Shown piece after piece: positions 55,430 through 64,000 of a stretch of DNA of 64,000 nt. The notes beneath the pieces were generated by a model. The model ran no database searches. It was not told where the DNA came from and saw nothing but the letters and a program-made list of their open reading frames with translations. This stretch comes from Thiorhodovibrio litoralis (GTDB lineage Bacteria > Pseudomonadota > Gammaproteobacteria > Chromatiales > Chromatiaceae), in the NCBI RefSeq assembly GCF_033954455.1, contig NZ_CP121473.1, forward strand, positions 4,016,501 through 4,080,500, written 5' to 3'. Numbering within the stretch: the first letter of the stretch is position 1; every line of letters starts with the position of its first letter. A program made the translations under genes and the position numbers.

Positions 55430-55828
55430 ATGCGACGCACACTGGACACCAACATTTGCAGCTATATTCTGCGCAGGCGCCCAGAGATGGTGATCGAGTA
55501 TTTCGCCGCCCTCAGTCCCGATCAAATTTGGCTGTCGGCGATTGTTGCGGCCGAATTACGTTTTGGCGCCGCAAAACTGGGCACTGCGAAATTCGCGGCG
55601 GTTATTGAAACCTGGCTGGCTGGCTTCGACGTGCGGCCCTGGCCGATTGAAGCGACTTATCACTATGCACAGGTACGCGCCGCGCTGGAACGCCAAGGCC
55701 AACCCATCGGCAACATGGATCTCATGATTGCCGCCCATGCACTGGCCGAAGAGAGCGTCATCATTACCAACAACGCGCGCGAATTTGAGCGGGTGCCCGG
55801 TCTCGCCGTCGAAACTTGGATGTCTTGA
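55430..55828 (+). CDS. vapC: VapC-like PIN-domain toxin
   Basis: 132 residues. The PIN acidic residues are in RRTLDTNICSYILRRRP (Asp6), IVAAELRFGAAK (Glu), PIGNMDLMIAAHALAEESVI (Asp) and IITNNAREFERVPGL (the ITNN motif). PIN toxins are magnesium-dependent RNases that cut tRNA or rRNA; the target here is unknown. It forms a complete pair with vapB. Confidence 0.9.
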   Translation: MRRTLDTNICSYILRRRPEMVIEYFAALSPDQIWLSAIVAAELRFGAAKLGTAKFAAVIETWLAGFDVRPWPIEATYHYAQVRAALERQGQPIGNMDLMIAAHALAEESVIITNNAREFERVPGLAVETWMS

Positions 55829-56031
55829 CGATCCTGGCCGAGGCTGGCACCTCCATGCGAGATAGCGAGGCATTGGAAGCCGCTGACGCACAACCCCAGC
55901 CAGTAGACTCACAGATACAGCCTCCAGCGGTTCCGCCATCGAAAACTAAAAACATGGAAGCTGAGAAGTCAGTGCCCGCACCCCAGCCAGAGGATAAATA
56001 GAGGGCCTGAAACAAAGCCCGGGCGCTCGGA

Positions 56032-58395
56032 TCAGGCGGTGTCTCCTGTGCCGTTCGGATCGAGCAGCGCATGCAGGTTATCGCTGTCGGCGGCTCGCTG
56101 GCGCAGGCGCTTGGCGTAACTGGCCTGATTTTTGGTGCAAACCAGAGTATAAGGTCGGCCACGCTTATCTGTCGTCAAGTCCAAATCGCATCGGGCCGTG
56201 CGGATTTGGTGGCTGACGTGGTCGCGGGCCTGTTGCCCGGCCTTCAATCGCCAGGTGGAATCGCTCGGCGATTCGAGGAAGCGGCTCAGCTCCTGGCAAT
56301 GGGTGCACTGGCACTTGAGCTTGGCGGGACGGCGCCAGTCGGCGGGTGGCTCGAGCGCTTCGGCAATGCGCTGGCGCAAGAGCGCAATCATGGCGTCCTT
56401 GAGTTGCTCAGCCAGAGGAGTGTTGGCAGCCAGTGGAGCCTCGCCGGTCTGCACTGCGCGCGCGGCTGGGATCAGGATTTGGTCGGGATCATAGGTTTCC
56501 GGGTGTGTGAGAAAGCGCTCGAGTGCCTGTTGCGCGAGCGGATTGACTGATGCCGTGTCAAGTGCCCGGTCGAGGTGCTGGAAAGCCGCTAGGGTCGCGG
56601 TCACCAGTTCGGGCGTCATCTTTTCTGGCGCACCATAGTAGCTCCGGGCAGGGGGCGCGATCGGCAGCGCGTCGAGGAGTGCCATGGCCGCCGGCTTGAA
56701 CGTCTCGGCGGTTAACTCCGGCTTGCCGGCAACCACCTTGGCGAACAGTTCGGCACAAGCACTGGGATCGCGCTGGGCATTGCCGGTGATTAGGCTGTTC
56801 AAAATCGCCCCGGCGTGCTCGGCGGGCAGTTCACCGAGGATGGCCAGCAGTGGCGCGTTGTCCTGCGCGCTGTAGCCACCAGCGGCGGCGACCTTGGCGA
56901 TAAAGTCAACCGTGGTGCGGGTATCCCCAAGCCGATGCAAGGCGTTTAGGAATCGCGCGCTCTTGCCATTGCGGCTGGCAAAGTATGTTGAATGGTCGGA
57001 CGCTGGCCAACCGGCGCAGATGGCTTGTGCGAGTTGGCGCGCCTCGGCCAGTATCTCGGCATCGGCCCCCGCGCTAGCATCCGCGTCCCCGATTAGCTCG
57101 CTCAGCCGAGGCAGGCTGACATCCAGTCCGCCAGCGGCAAGCACGGCACTGCGTTGCCGGCGCGGCCAGAGCACCAGGGCCGCGCACTGGTACTGACGCT
57201 CGAAGCTGGCGCCCGCGTTACCGGTGGCTTCGTGGAATTCCGCCTCGGCATCGGCGATCTCCTCGAGCATCGAGGGCGGACAAAGCTCGTGATCGGTGAA
57301 GGGCAAGGCCCCCATGGCCGACGAGCGACCATCCGGTCGGCGCCAGCTGTGTAGTTCCTGCACCCGCTCGTCCACCTCGCCGACCTCGAGGTCGTCACCC
57401 CAGCGACTGGAGCCAGTGTATTCCGCCCAGCCGGTTTCTTGCACACTGAGCATGGCCAGATGCAGATCGCAGTTGGAGGCGGCAGCTGCATCCCGCACCA
57501 GGGCGGCGAGCGTGGCATCGATGCCCTTGAGCGCGCGAAAGCCGAGCTCGGCCTCGGTGTAGGCGTGCTCCAGGGGTAGCACCAGCTTGCGCGGCCAGTT
57601 GGCTTGATCCTGATGGTCGCCCTGCCCTTCGCTCCGAGCCTCTCCACGATCCTGACCCTGATCCTGGCTCTGATCTGGCCTGCCGCTCCACAGGCTGAGC
57701 AGCCGGGTCAGCTCGGTGCGCGCGCTGTCATGATCCGGTGCTTGCGGCAGCGGGCCGCCATCCCGACGGAACAAGTTGTAGATCAACGCCAGCCGGCAGC
57801 CGTCGGTGATCGGCAACACCTGATGGCGGCAGTCGGCATAGAAGGCGGCATAGGCGATGGCGGCTGGATCATCGCGGCGCAGATCCAGGCTCACTTCGCG
57901 GTCTTGGTGCTGCACGATCAGCTCGCCGCCGCTGAACTCGGATGGCAGGATCATCACCAGGGTGGCGAACATCCCGGGGCATTTCTCTGTGTCGCGGTGG
58001 CTGACGAAAAAACTCCCCTGGTCGTAAATCAGCAGCTTGTACAGCTCCGCCTCGACCTGCCCGGCAACCCCGAGGCCCTCGGCAACGCGCGGCATCAGGG
58101 CATTGAGGTCATCCAACCAGCGCTGGCCCTCGAGTGTCAGACGGGTAGCGTCGATCTGCCAGGTGCGACGCACTTCGGTATCGACCAGGGTCTCGCTGCC
58201 ACGGCCATAGGGGGCCTGCTCGGCGACTTCGATCAGCTGCGAGGCCTGCACCGGCAACAAGGGCAGCGCGATGGTGCCGACGCCCTCCACCCGCAGCCGC
58301 GGCGGGTGCATGTCGAGCGTGCCGGTTGCGTAGAAATCCCCAGGGCGGTCGACGCGCTCCAGCAGCGCGGCGAGTTGTTCTTGAATGTTTGGCAT
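56032..58395 (-). CDS. Large 2-oxoglutarate/Fe(II) dioxygenase-like protein with unknown C-terminal region
   Basis: 787 residues. The N-terminal 250 residues hold a prolyl-hydroxylase-like jelly roll: LYKLLIYDQGSFFVSHRDTE with the iron-binding HxD, SGGELIVQHQDREVSLDL, and the distal His/Arg in YADCRHQVLPITDGCRLALI. After a Gln/Asp/Gly-rich linker come about 500 residues with no recognised domain, ending with a Cys cluster (LKCQCTHCQELSRFLES) that could bind a metal. Most bacterial 2OG hydroxylases are 200-300 residues. The role is unknown; a hydroxylase acting on protein, as in similar large eukaryote-like proteins, is a guess. Confidence 0.75.
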   Translation of the reverse strand: MPNIQEQLAALLERVDRPGDFYATGTLDMHPPRLRVEGVGTIALPLLPVQASQLIEVAEQAPYGRGSETLVDTEVRRTWQIDATRLTLEGQRWLDDLNALMPRVAEGLGVAGQVEAELYKLLIYDQGSFFVSHRDTEKCPGMFATLVMILPSEFSGGELIVQHQDREVSLDLRRDDPAAIAYAAFYADCRHQVLPITDGCRLALIYNLFRRDGGPLPQAPDHDSARTELTRLLSLWSGRPDQSQDQGQDRGEARSEGQGDHQDQANWPRKLVLPLEHAYTEAELGFRALKGIDATLAALVRDAAAASNCDLHLAMLSVQETGWAEYTGSSRWGDDLEVGEVDERVQELHSWRRPDGRSSAMGALPFTDHELCPPSMLEEIADAEAEFHEATGNAGASFERQYQCAALVLWPRRQRSAVLAAGGLDVSLPRLSELIGDADASAGADAEILAEARQLAQAICAGWPASDHSTYFASRNGKSARFLNALHRLGDTRTTVDFIAKVAAAGGYSAQDNAPLLAILGELPAEHAGAILNSLITGNAQRDPSACAELFAKVVAGKPELTAETFKPAAMALLDALPIAPPARSYYGAPEKMTPELVTATLAAFQHLDRALDTASVNPLAQQALERFLTHPETYDPDQILIPAARAVQTGEAPLAANTPLAEQLKDAMIALLRQRIAEALEPPADWRRPAKLKCQCTHCQELSRFLESPSDSTWRLKAGQQARDHVSHQIRTARCDLDLTTDKRGRPYTLVCTKNQASYAKRLRQRAADSDNLHALLDPNGTGDTA

Positions 58396-58642
58396 GGCAC
58401 GAGATTCTGGTGATTCCTAAGTCGGTTGAAACATGATTAACTCAGAGGGAGCCAAAGTCACGCAAATCACAGTCGTTCCAGCAATTCCCGCTGCTCCCCA
58501 TTCGGTCGCGCGCCCGTCGATTGAGCGAGCGTTGCGAAACCCCTGGGCAGAGGAAAACCTCACGGGTAAGCCGTGATGGTGCAAGCTGGCTGTTGGTTAT
58601 CCCCTGAACATCATCACACGAGCGCTCGGTCACGGCGGTCGT

Positions 58643-59947
58643 CTAGGAAGTATCCCAGGTCAGGACGAGTTTGGGCGGATCGAAGATGGAGCGATACAGG
58701 GCCTCCCAATTTGGGATCAGGCAGAGATTGAAGCGATGGCGTAGCTGATCCCACAACCGGATCTTGCTCTGCGCCGCTGTCATTGCGGTTTGAAACAGCC
58801 GACAACAGCGTTGTTGGATCTGGTCGATGAGAAACGCCAGCATCATCAGATGCATCAGCACGGTGCTTAAGTGTTGATCGCCGTGACCGAAGTTGTGCTC
58901 GAAGTGATAGCCTTGATTTTTCAGGGTGTTAAAGGTTTCGTTCTCGATTTTCCAGCGGGCGCGGGCTCCTCGCATCAAAGTCATCAGGTTGGTGTCGTCG
59001 ATGGGAATGTCGGTGACCCAGGAGAAATGGGTCACCTTGCCATCCGGGGCGTGCTCCCAGTACTCGAGGAAATTGACCTCCAGGTCAAAATTGGACTCAT
59101 TCAATGGGGCACCGTTGAGAGAGCGAAAGCGGTGGCGCGTGCCGTCTTCGTCCTTGTACTCGCGCACGATCGTCGTTGGGGTGTTGGCCACCCAGTCGAA
59201 CAGAAAGCCATGGTCGCTTTCCTTGGCACCGAGGATGAAGCGCATGTTCAACGCCTGAAGATGGCGGATGTGCGGGGCGTTGGACGCCAAGGCATCCTCA
59301 ATGACGATGAGTTTCAGGTGCGGATGCTCGCGACGCACATCGCTTAACAACCGCTTGCTGGCGTTGCGCTCGCAGTCGTTTTTCTTCGCCCCATCGGCGC
59401 GCATAATGGGCTCTGGTGCCAAGGGAAAGACCTCGCGCTGATCGGGGTGGACCAACACCGCCGCCAGCGCCTGATGGTAGTAGGTGATGGTGCCGTCGCG
59501 GTGGTGTTTCTCGGCGCAGTGCTGGCAATGGATGCTCTGTGAGGAGAAGTACCCGGTGCCGTCGAGCGAGAGCAGGTAGTGCCCGTGCAGATAGGCAAAC
59601 CCTTCCAAGCCCTTGCCCCGCTGCAAGGCGGCCAACAACGCCTTGTACAAGGGGCGCAGATGCTTGGGGTCCATCACATCGAGACGTTGGCGAAACCAGG
59701 TATCGCTCGGGGCGCGCTCAATGCCGTAGAGCGTGCGCAGATTCGCTCGCTTGGTTGCATCCTTGCGGTCTTGGTCGAATTGCAGCAAGGAGGGGTATTT
59801 CAGTCCGAACAGCGCCAGACCGGACATCAGGTGATCGACCAGCGGGATGTCGCTCGCCGCTTCATCCGGGATTTTCCCGAAGACCGATCGCGCGGTGCGC
59901 AGCAGTCCGGCGGCACTCAGCGATTGACGACCAAAAGGCGCACTCAT
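58643..59947 (-). mobile_element. IS4-superfamily-like DDE transposase, intact frame
   Basis: 434 residues with a complete DDE pattern: Asp in YLLSLDGTGYFSSQSIHCQH, Asp in LKLIVIEDALASNAPHIRHL and Glu in RARWKIENETFNTLKNQGYH. The RWKIENE-x-FNTLKNQ segment matches the third catalytic block of IS4-like enzymes. The head (LLRTARSVFGKIPD) and the CQHC motif are as in related uncharacterised elements. Flanks 58396-58642 and 59948-60235 hold no genes. I could not identify terminal inverted repeats or target duplications by eye, so the element borders are open. Confidence 0.8.
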
Positions 59948-60235
59948 CAGTTCTTACCTCGCAACCTGAGCTTTGCGAGATAATACCCTGATTCTGTGAG
60001 AAAGTTTACGAAAACATTTTTCCCACAATCATGCAGTGCATTGTTTTTAAAGCAAATAATTCTTCAACGGGAATTGCTGCAGTCGTTCTTGCACTCGCCG
60101 CTCAAACCACGGACGGAATCCTCCGCGGCGCGCCGGTGTAAAAATGTGACTGACAGCAGGTGCGTGGTCTTGCGGCAGGTGGAGCAAAGCTTCAGAATCA
60201 CTTCCATTGGTCGCATTTTTCATGAAACACCGGCA

Positions 60236-60769
60236 ATGATTATAGGCGCTGAAGATATCGATTTCATCAAGGCCCACATCGGTGAATGGTTGGCCGAGGA
60301 GTCGCTCGGCAAGCCACCGAAGGTCTATGAGCTTGAGTTGCGCGAGCGCTCGGTGCGAATCGAGGAGCAGCTCAAGCATCAACGCGACCTCATTCAAACC
60401 ATTATCGAGCAGAACGATAAGCGTTTCGATGCCTTGCAGCGGCAGATCGATCAGCGCTTCGAGGCTACGTGGTCGCAGATGGATCAGCGCTTCGAGGCTG
60501 TACAGTCGCAGATGGATCAGCGCTTCGAGGCCATCGAAAGGCGCTTCGAGGCCATGCAGACGCAGATGGATCAGCGCTTCGAGGCCATGCAGACTCAGAT
60601 GGACAAGCGCTTCGATGCCGTTGACAAGCGATTTGAAGCCCTGGACAGGAGGTTCGAAGCACTCACGCGGCGCATCGATCGCTTCATGTTCTGGTCCCTG
60701 GGCCTGACGATCAGCGTTGCCGGACTGATTATCGCCATGATGCGCATCTGGCCCGCATTTGCGGCCTGA
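60236..60769 (+). CDS. Repeat-expanded coiled-coil protein with C-terminal membrane anchor
   Basis: The ATG at 60236 is chosen because homology to the gene at 7471-7902 begins just after it; the open frame extends upstream to 59996 but without similarity. 177 residues. The shared head is DFIKAHIGEWLAEESLGKPP, then YELELRERSVRIEEQLKHQR. The coiled coil has about eight 7- or 11-residue units of the QMDQRFEA type, and a single TM helix (FWSLGLTISVAGLIIAMM) ends the protein. Function unknown. Compared with the paralog it has extra repeat units. Confidence 0.75.
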   Translation: MIIGAEDIDFIKAHIGEWLAEESLGKPPKVYELELRERSVRIEEQLKHQRDLIQTIIEQNDKRFDALQRQIDQRFEATWSQMDQRFEAVQSQMDQRFEAIERRFEAMQTQMDQRFEAMQTQMDKRFDAVDKRFEALDRRFEALTRRIDRFMFWSLGLTISVAGLIIAMMRIWPAFAA

Positions 60770-60784
60770 TGCGGCTCGCGGGCG

Positions 60785-63700
60785 TCATAAGAGCACCTGC
60801 TCGATTCCTCCCGCACGGAGATTCTCAGTAAACCGCTGCTGCCAATCCTCGCCAAGCTGCCGACGCGCCAGCTCGACCACAATGTAGTCCGTGTCAAGCC
60901 CGGTCTGGTCGGTGAACTTGGCCAAGCCCTGCTGGCAGGCGGGGCAGGAGGTCAGCAGTTTTGCCTGGCCATCAGTTGCGCGCGTTTCGCCGGTTAGCGT
61001 TTTCAGCCCAGCCGCCAGTTCCTCGGCTTTGCGCAAGCGCACCTGGTTGGCGATGTCCGGTCTGGCGGTGCCCAGGGTGCCGGCTTCACCGCAGCAGCGC
61101 TCGGACAGGGTAACCGGCTGACCCATGAGTTTGCTGGCCACCGAGATGGGCTGGTAGGCCTTCATCGGCGTGTGGCAGGGGTCGTGGTAGAGGTATTGCG
61201 TCCCGTCGGTCGGGGTGAGCGCCACCTTCTGTTCCATCAGATACTCGTGGATGTCGAGCAGTCGGCAGCCGGGGAAGATGCGCTCGAACTGGTAGCGCGT
61301 GAGCTGGTCCATGCAGGTGCCGCAGGAGACTAGCACGGTGTGAATGTCGAGATAATTGAGCGTGTGGGCGACGCGGTGGAATAACACCCGGTTTTCCATG
61401 GTGATGCGCTGACCGCGCTGTTCTAATCCCGCACCGCGTTGCGGATAGCCGCAGCAGAGATAACCTGGTGGCAGAATGACCCGCTCGCCCTGGTGGTAGA
61501 GCATGGCCAGAGTCGCCAGGCCGATATCGGAGAACAACCGCTCGGAGCCGCAGCCAGGGAAATAGAACACCGCCTGATCATCCTCGCCGTGGGCCCCCTG
61601 GGGATCGCACAGAATAGGGATGCGGGTTTTGTCCTCAAGCTGCAGCACCTCCCGATAACCCTGCTTGGGCGGCTCGACCCGGATCGGCCGGCTGATGAGC
61701 TGACGCACCTGATCGACCGGTTGCGGCCGGCCGGTGGTGGCGCCGGGGGCCATGGTCGGCCCTTTGGTCAGGCCCAGGCGCGCCGCAAACCGATGCGCCA
61801 GGTTGAGACCGGCGAAACCGCCCCGGCCCAGCACTCGGCGCATCAGACGCACCAGGCGCGGGTCGTGCGCATTGAGGAACTGCATCGCCGCCCAGGCGCC
61901 GGGGTTGCTGCGTTTTTTGCCGCGCTCGACCAGCATGCGGCGCAGACGCATGGTGACATCGCCAAAGTCGATATTCACCGGACAGGGCGGCTGGCAGTGA
62001 TGGCAGATGGTGCAATGGTCGGCGATGTCGTTCATCTCGGCGAAATGCCGCTGGGACAGACCGCGACGGGTCTGCTCCTCGTACAAAAAAGCCTCGATAA
62101 TCAAGCCGGTGCCGAGAATCTTGTTGCGCGGCGAGTAGGACAGATTGGCGCGCGGCACATGGGTCATGCACTTGGGCTTGCATTTGCCGCAGCGCAGACA
62201 GTGCTTGACGTCATCGTTCAGCGCGCCGAGCTCGGTTTCCTCCAGAATGATGGCCTCGCGCTCAACCAGCCGCAGCGAGGGGGTGTAAGCAAGCTCCAGT
62301 CCGCTACCGGCAAGCAGCTTGCCGGGGTTGAAGCGCCCATTGGGGTCGACCCGCTCCTTGTAGGCGGCAAAGGCGGCGAGCCGGTCGGGCTCCAGATAGC
62401 GCACCTTGGTGAGCCCAATGCCATGCTCGCCGGAGATGACACCGCCCAGGTCGGACGCCAACGCCATGATGCGATCGACGATGCGGTCGGCCTCATGCAG
62501 CATCTCGTAGTCGGCGGAATGCACCGGAATGTTGGTGTGCACATTGCCGTCGCCCGCGTGCATGTGCAGGGCGACGAACAGCCGCGAGTCGCGAATCTTG
62601 CGGTGAATGCCGGCGAGATGCTCGCGCACCGCCGAGAGCTCCTGGCCGGAGAAGAGCTCATTCAGCCGATTGGCGACCTCCTTGCGATAGCTCTGGCGCA
62701 GATCGCGGCGCAGCAGCATGGCGAGCAGGGTGTCGTTTCGATTGCTACCTTGATCGCGATCAGGACGCACCAGCCCACGTTCCTTTTCACGCAGCAGGTC
62801 GAGGTGGTTCGCGGCCGGTTCATCCAGTGCGGCCAGGATTCGCTGCCAGCGCGCGCGTGCCTCAGCGACCGCCTCGCGCGCCGCCTCGCACTTGGCGGCG
62901 AGAATGGCCTGGCCCTCGGCCGAGTCTTCATGATCCAAGGGCGCCGCCTGGGGCATGGGGCCAGACAGATAGTCCAGCACCGCCGCCATGATGCGGTCTT
63001 TGTTCTCGATGGACTGCTCGATATTGATGCGCTCGATGGCGCGACTGTAGTCGGCCAGGCGCTCGAGCGGGATGACCACGTCCTCGTTGATCTTGAAGGC
63101 ATTGGTATGGCGCGAGATGGCCGCGGTGCGGGCGCGGTCGAGCCAGAAGCGCCGGCGCGCCTCGGGGCTGGTGGCGATGAAGCTCTCGCCATCGCGCGCG
63201 GTGACGCTTTCGCGCACGGCCGCAGCCGCAGCTCCCAACGCCGCATCGTCATCGGACACCAGATCGGCGAGCAGCACCATCTTGGGCAGCTCGCGCCGCG
63301 CGGCCTTGGTGGAATAGTTCACCGCGCGGATGTAGCGCTCGTCGAGATGCTCGAGCCCGGCGATCTGGACCTTGGCCAGGCCATCGATCATGTCCTTGAT
63401 CTCGACGATGGCCGGCACCGCGCGCTCCAAATCGGCGCCGAAGAATTCCAGGCACAGCGTCAGGGTATGCGCCGGCATGCGATGCAGAATGAAGCGCGCC
63501 GAGGTGATGATGCCGTCGCAGCCCTCCTTCTGCACCCCGGGCAGATTACACAGCGCCTTATCGGTCACATCCTTGCCCAGACCGGCCTTGCGGAAGCTAC
63601 TGCCCGGCACGTCGATCAGCTCCGGCTCGCCGATGGGCGTTTGGCCATCGGTGCCGAAGCGCTGGACGCGAAAGCGCACCCGCTCGGCATCCTGCAACTT

Positions 63701-64000
63701 GCCCAGGTTGTGCCCGAGGCGCTCGACCGTCAGCCACTGGGCCTCGGGCGTGACCATGCGCCAGGAGGCGAGATTATCCAGCGCAGTGCCCCAGATGACG
63801 GCCTTCTTGCCGCCGGCGTTCATGGCCACGTTGCCGCCGATGCAGGAGGCGTCCTGCGAGGTGGGATCGACCGCGAAGGCAAGCCCCCGGGATTCGGCAC
63901 GCTCCGCCACCCGGCGCGTCACCACCCCGGCGCCGCAGTGCACCGTGGCAACCGGCTCAGCAACGCCAGGCAGCGCGATGGTCTCCACCTGCGACACCGC
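60785..64000 (-). CDS. FAD-linked oxidase fused to Fe-S/CCG domains (DUF3683-type D-lactate/glycolate dehydrogenase), 5' end beyond the window
   Basis: Open to the right edge, so the N-terminus, including most of the FAD domain, is missing; 1071 codons are visible. The order is FAD-binding part (AVDPTSQDASCIGGNVAMNA), oxidase C-terminal (LFVALHMHAGDGNVHTNIPV, ISGEHGIGLTKVRYLEPDR), two 4Fe-4S motifs (CLRCGKCKPKCMTH and CTICHHCQPPCPV) and CCG repeats (YLCCGYPQRGAGLE, CGTCMDQL, SERCCGEAGTLGTARPD, SCPACQQGL). It resembles GlcD and GlcF joined in one chain. It probably oxidises a 2-hydroxy acid and passes electrons to quinone; the substrate cannot be read from the sequence. Confidence 0.85.
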   Translation of the reverse strand, partial: AVSQVETIALPGVAEPVATVHCGAGVVTRRVAERAESRGLAFAVDPTSQDASCIGGNVAMNAGGKKAVIWGTALDNLASWRMVTPEAQWLTVERLGHNLGKLQDAERVRFRVQRFGTDGQTPIGEPELIDVPGSSFRKAGLGKDVTDKALCNLPGVQKEGCDGIITSARFILHRMPAHTLTLCLEFFGADLERAVPAIVEIKDMIDGLAKVQIAGLEHLDERYIRAVNYSTKAARRELPKMVLLADLVSDDDAALGAAAAAVRESVTARDGESFIATSPEARRRFWLDRARTAAISRHTNAFKINEDVVIPLERLADYSRAIERINIEQSIENKDRIMAAVLDYLSGPMPQAAPLDHEDSAEGQAILAAKCEAAREAVAEARARWQRILAALDEPAANHLDLLREKERGLVRPDRDQGSNRNDTLLAMLLRRDLRQSYRKEVANRLNELFSGQELSAVREHLAGIHRKIRDSRLFVALHMHAGDGNVHTNIPVHSADYEMLHEADRIVDRIMALASDLGGVISGEHGIGLTKVRYLEPDRLAAFAAYKERVDPNGRFNPGKLLAGSGLELAYTPSLRLVEREAIILEETELGALNDDVKHCLRCGKCKPKCMTHVPRANLSYSPRNKILGTGLIIEAFLYEEQTRRGLSQRHFAEMNDIADHCTICHHCQPPCPVNIDFGDVTMRLRRMLVERGKKRSNPGAWAAMQFLNAHDPRLVRLMRRVLGRGGFAGLNLAHRFAARLGLTKGPTMAPGATTGRPQPVDQVRQLISRPIRVEPPKQGYREVLQLEDKTRIPILCDPQGAHGEDDQAVFYFPGCGSERLFSDIGLATLAMLYHQGERVILPPGYLCCGYPQRGAGLEQRGQRITMENRVLFHRVAHTLNYLDIHTVLVSCGTCMDQLTRYQFERIFPGCRLLDIHEYLMEQKVALTPTDGTQYLYHDPCHTPMKAYQPISVASKLMGQPVTLSERCCGEAGTLGTARPDIANQVRLRKAEELAAGLKTLTGETRATDGQAKLLTSCPACQQGLAKFTDQTGLDTDYIVVELARRQLGEDWQQRFTENLRAGGIEQVLL

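Noticed and set aside
55816-56001. 61-codon frame overlapping the end of vapC
   Set aside because: Pro/Gln/Glu-rich translation without family features and no ribosome site. It was left out as too uncertain, although expression cannot be excluded.

Overview
The window reads as chromosome of a GC-rich gammaproteobacterium. The best guess is a purple sulfur bacterium of the Chromatiaceae type. Three things support this: the conserved trp/vfr/speD/coq7 neighbourhood shared with Pseudomonas, two bacteriophytochromes with a DAB-type inorganic-carbon uptake operon (phototrophic or autotrophic life), and many Uma2, Rpn, DUF1640-like and toxin-antitoxin accessory genes. No photosynthesis or carbon-fixation gene lies in the window, so the lifestyle is an inference.

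Layout. 1-7470 is an eroded accessory region, nearly all on the minus strand. It holds one copy of a TPR/O-GlcNAc-transferase-like (SPINDLY-type) glycosyltransferase running off the left edge, a second full-length copy stopped by an in-frame TGA, and several fragments of further copies. Between these lie remnants of a nucleotide-sugar epimerase, a C-methyltransferase and an Rpn nuclease, an intact Uma2 gene, and small toxin-antitoxin-like pairs. It looks like a decayed glycosylation or polysaccharide locus. 7471-7902 is a repeat-rich coiled-coil membrane protein with a paralog at 60236-60769. 8224-10249 is an hvfABC-type RiPP operon: a secreted precursor with four EGKCG motifs, a DUF692 (MNIO) enzyme and a DUF2063 partner. 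It is followed by a candidate intrinsic terminator. 10461-14424 holds a haem-motif DUF3365-GGDEF cyclase, an EAL remnant, and an OmpA-like protein coupled to a SLAC1-type channel. 14791-19608 carries two convergent bacteriophytochromes, one lacking any output domain and one a full hybrid kinase. tRNA-Arg(CCG) follows at 19907.

20362-30532 contains YSC84, a GlcF-like protein, coq7, speD, an OsmC protein, crp/vfr and trpCDG. The coq7-speD gap is filled with debris: a DruA-like pseudogene joined to an IS110 tail, parDE and a phage terminase fragment. 30783-39825 is the variable segment between trpG and trpE: a transposase remnant, DUF3581, a lipoprotein hydrolase, a five-PAS hybrid kinase and a REC-GGDEF protein. 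39960-42922 is rpe-gph-trpE. 43300-49495 is a DAB operon: dabB, a small membrane protein, dabA split into two overlapping frames, and a PII-like gene. 49579-64000 contains a phosphodiester glycosidase, a single-chain MmeI-like restriction-modification protein, ychF, vapBC, a large 2OG-Fe(II) oxygenase, an apparently intact IS element and a DUF3683-type FAD/Fe-S dehydrogenase cut by the right edge.

Functional links. Tryptophan synthesis is split into rpe-gph-trpE and trpGDC as in pseudomonads. Light sensing (two phytochromes) and c-di-GMP output (two GGDEF proteins, one EAL remnant) are concentrated here. The two systems most worth following are the EGKCG RiPP operon and the DAB/PII operon with its split DabA.
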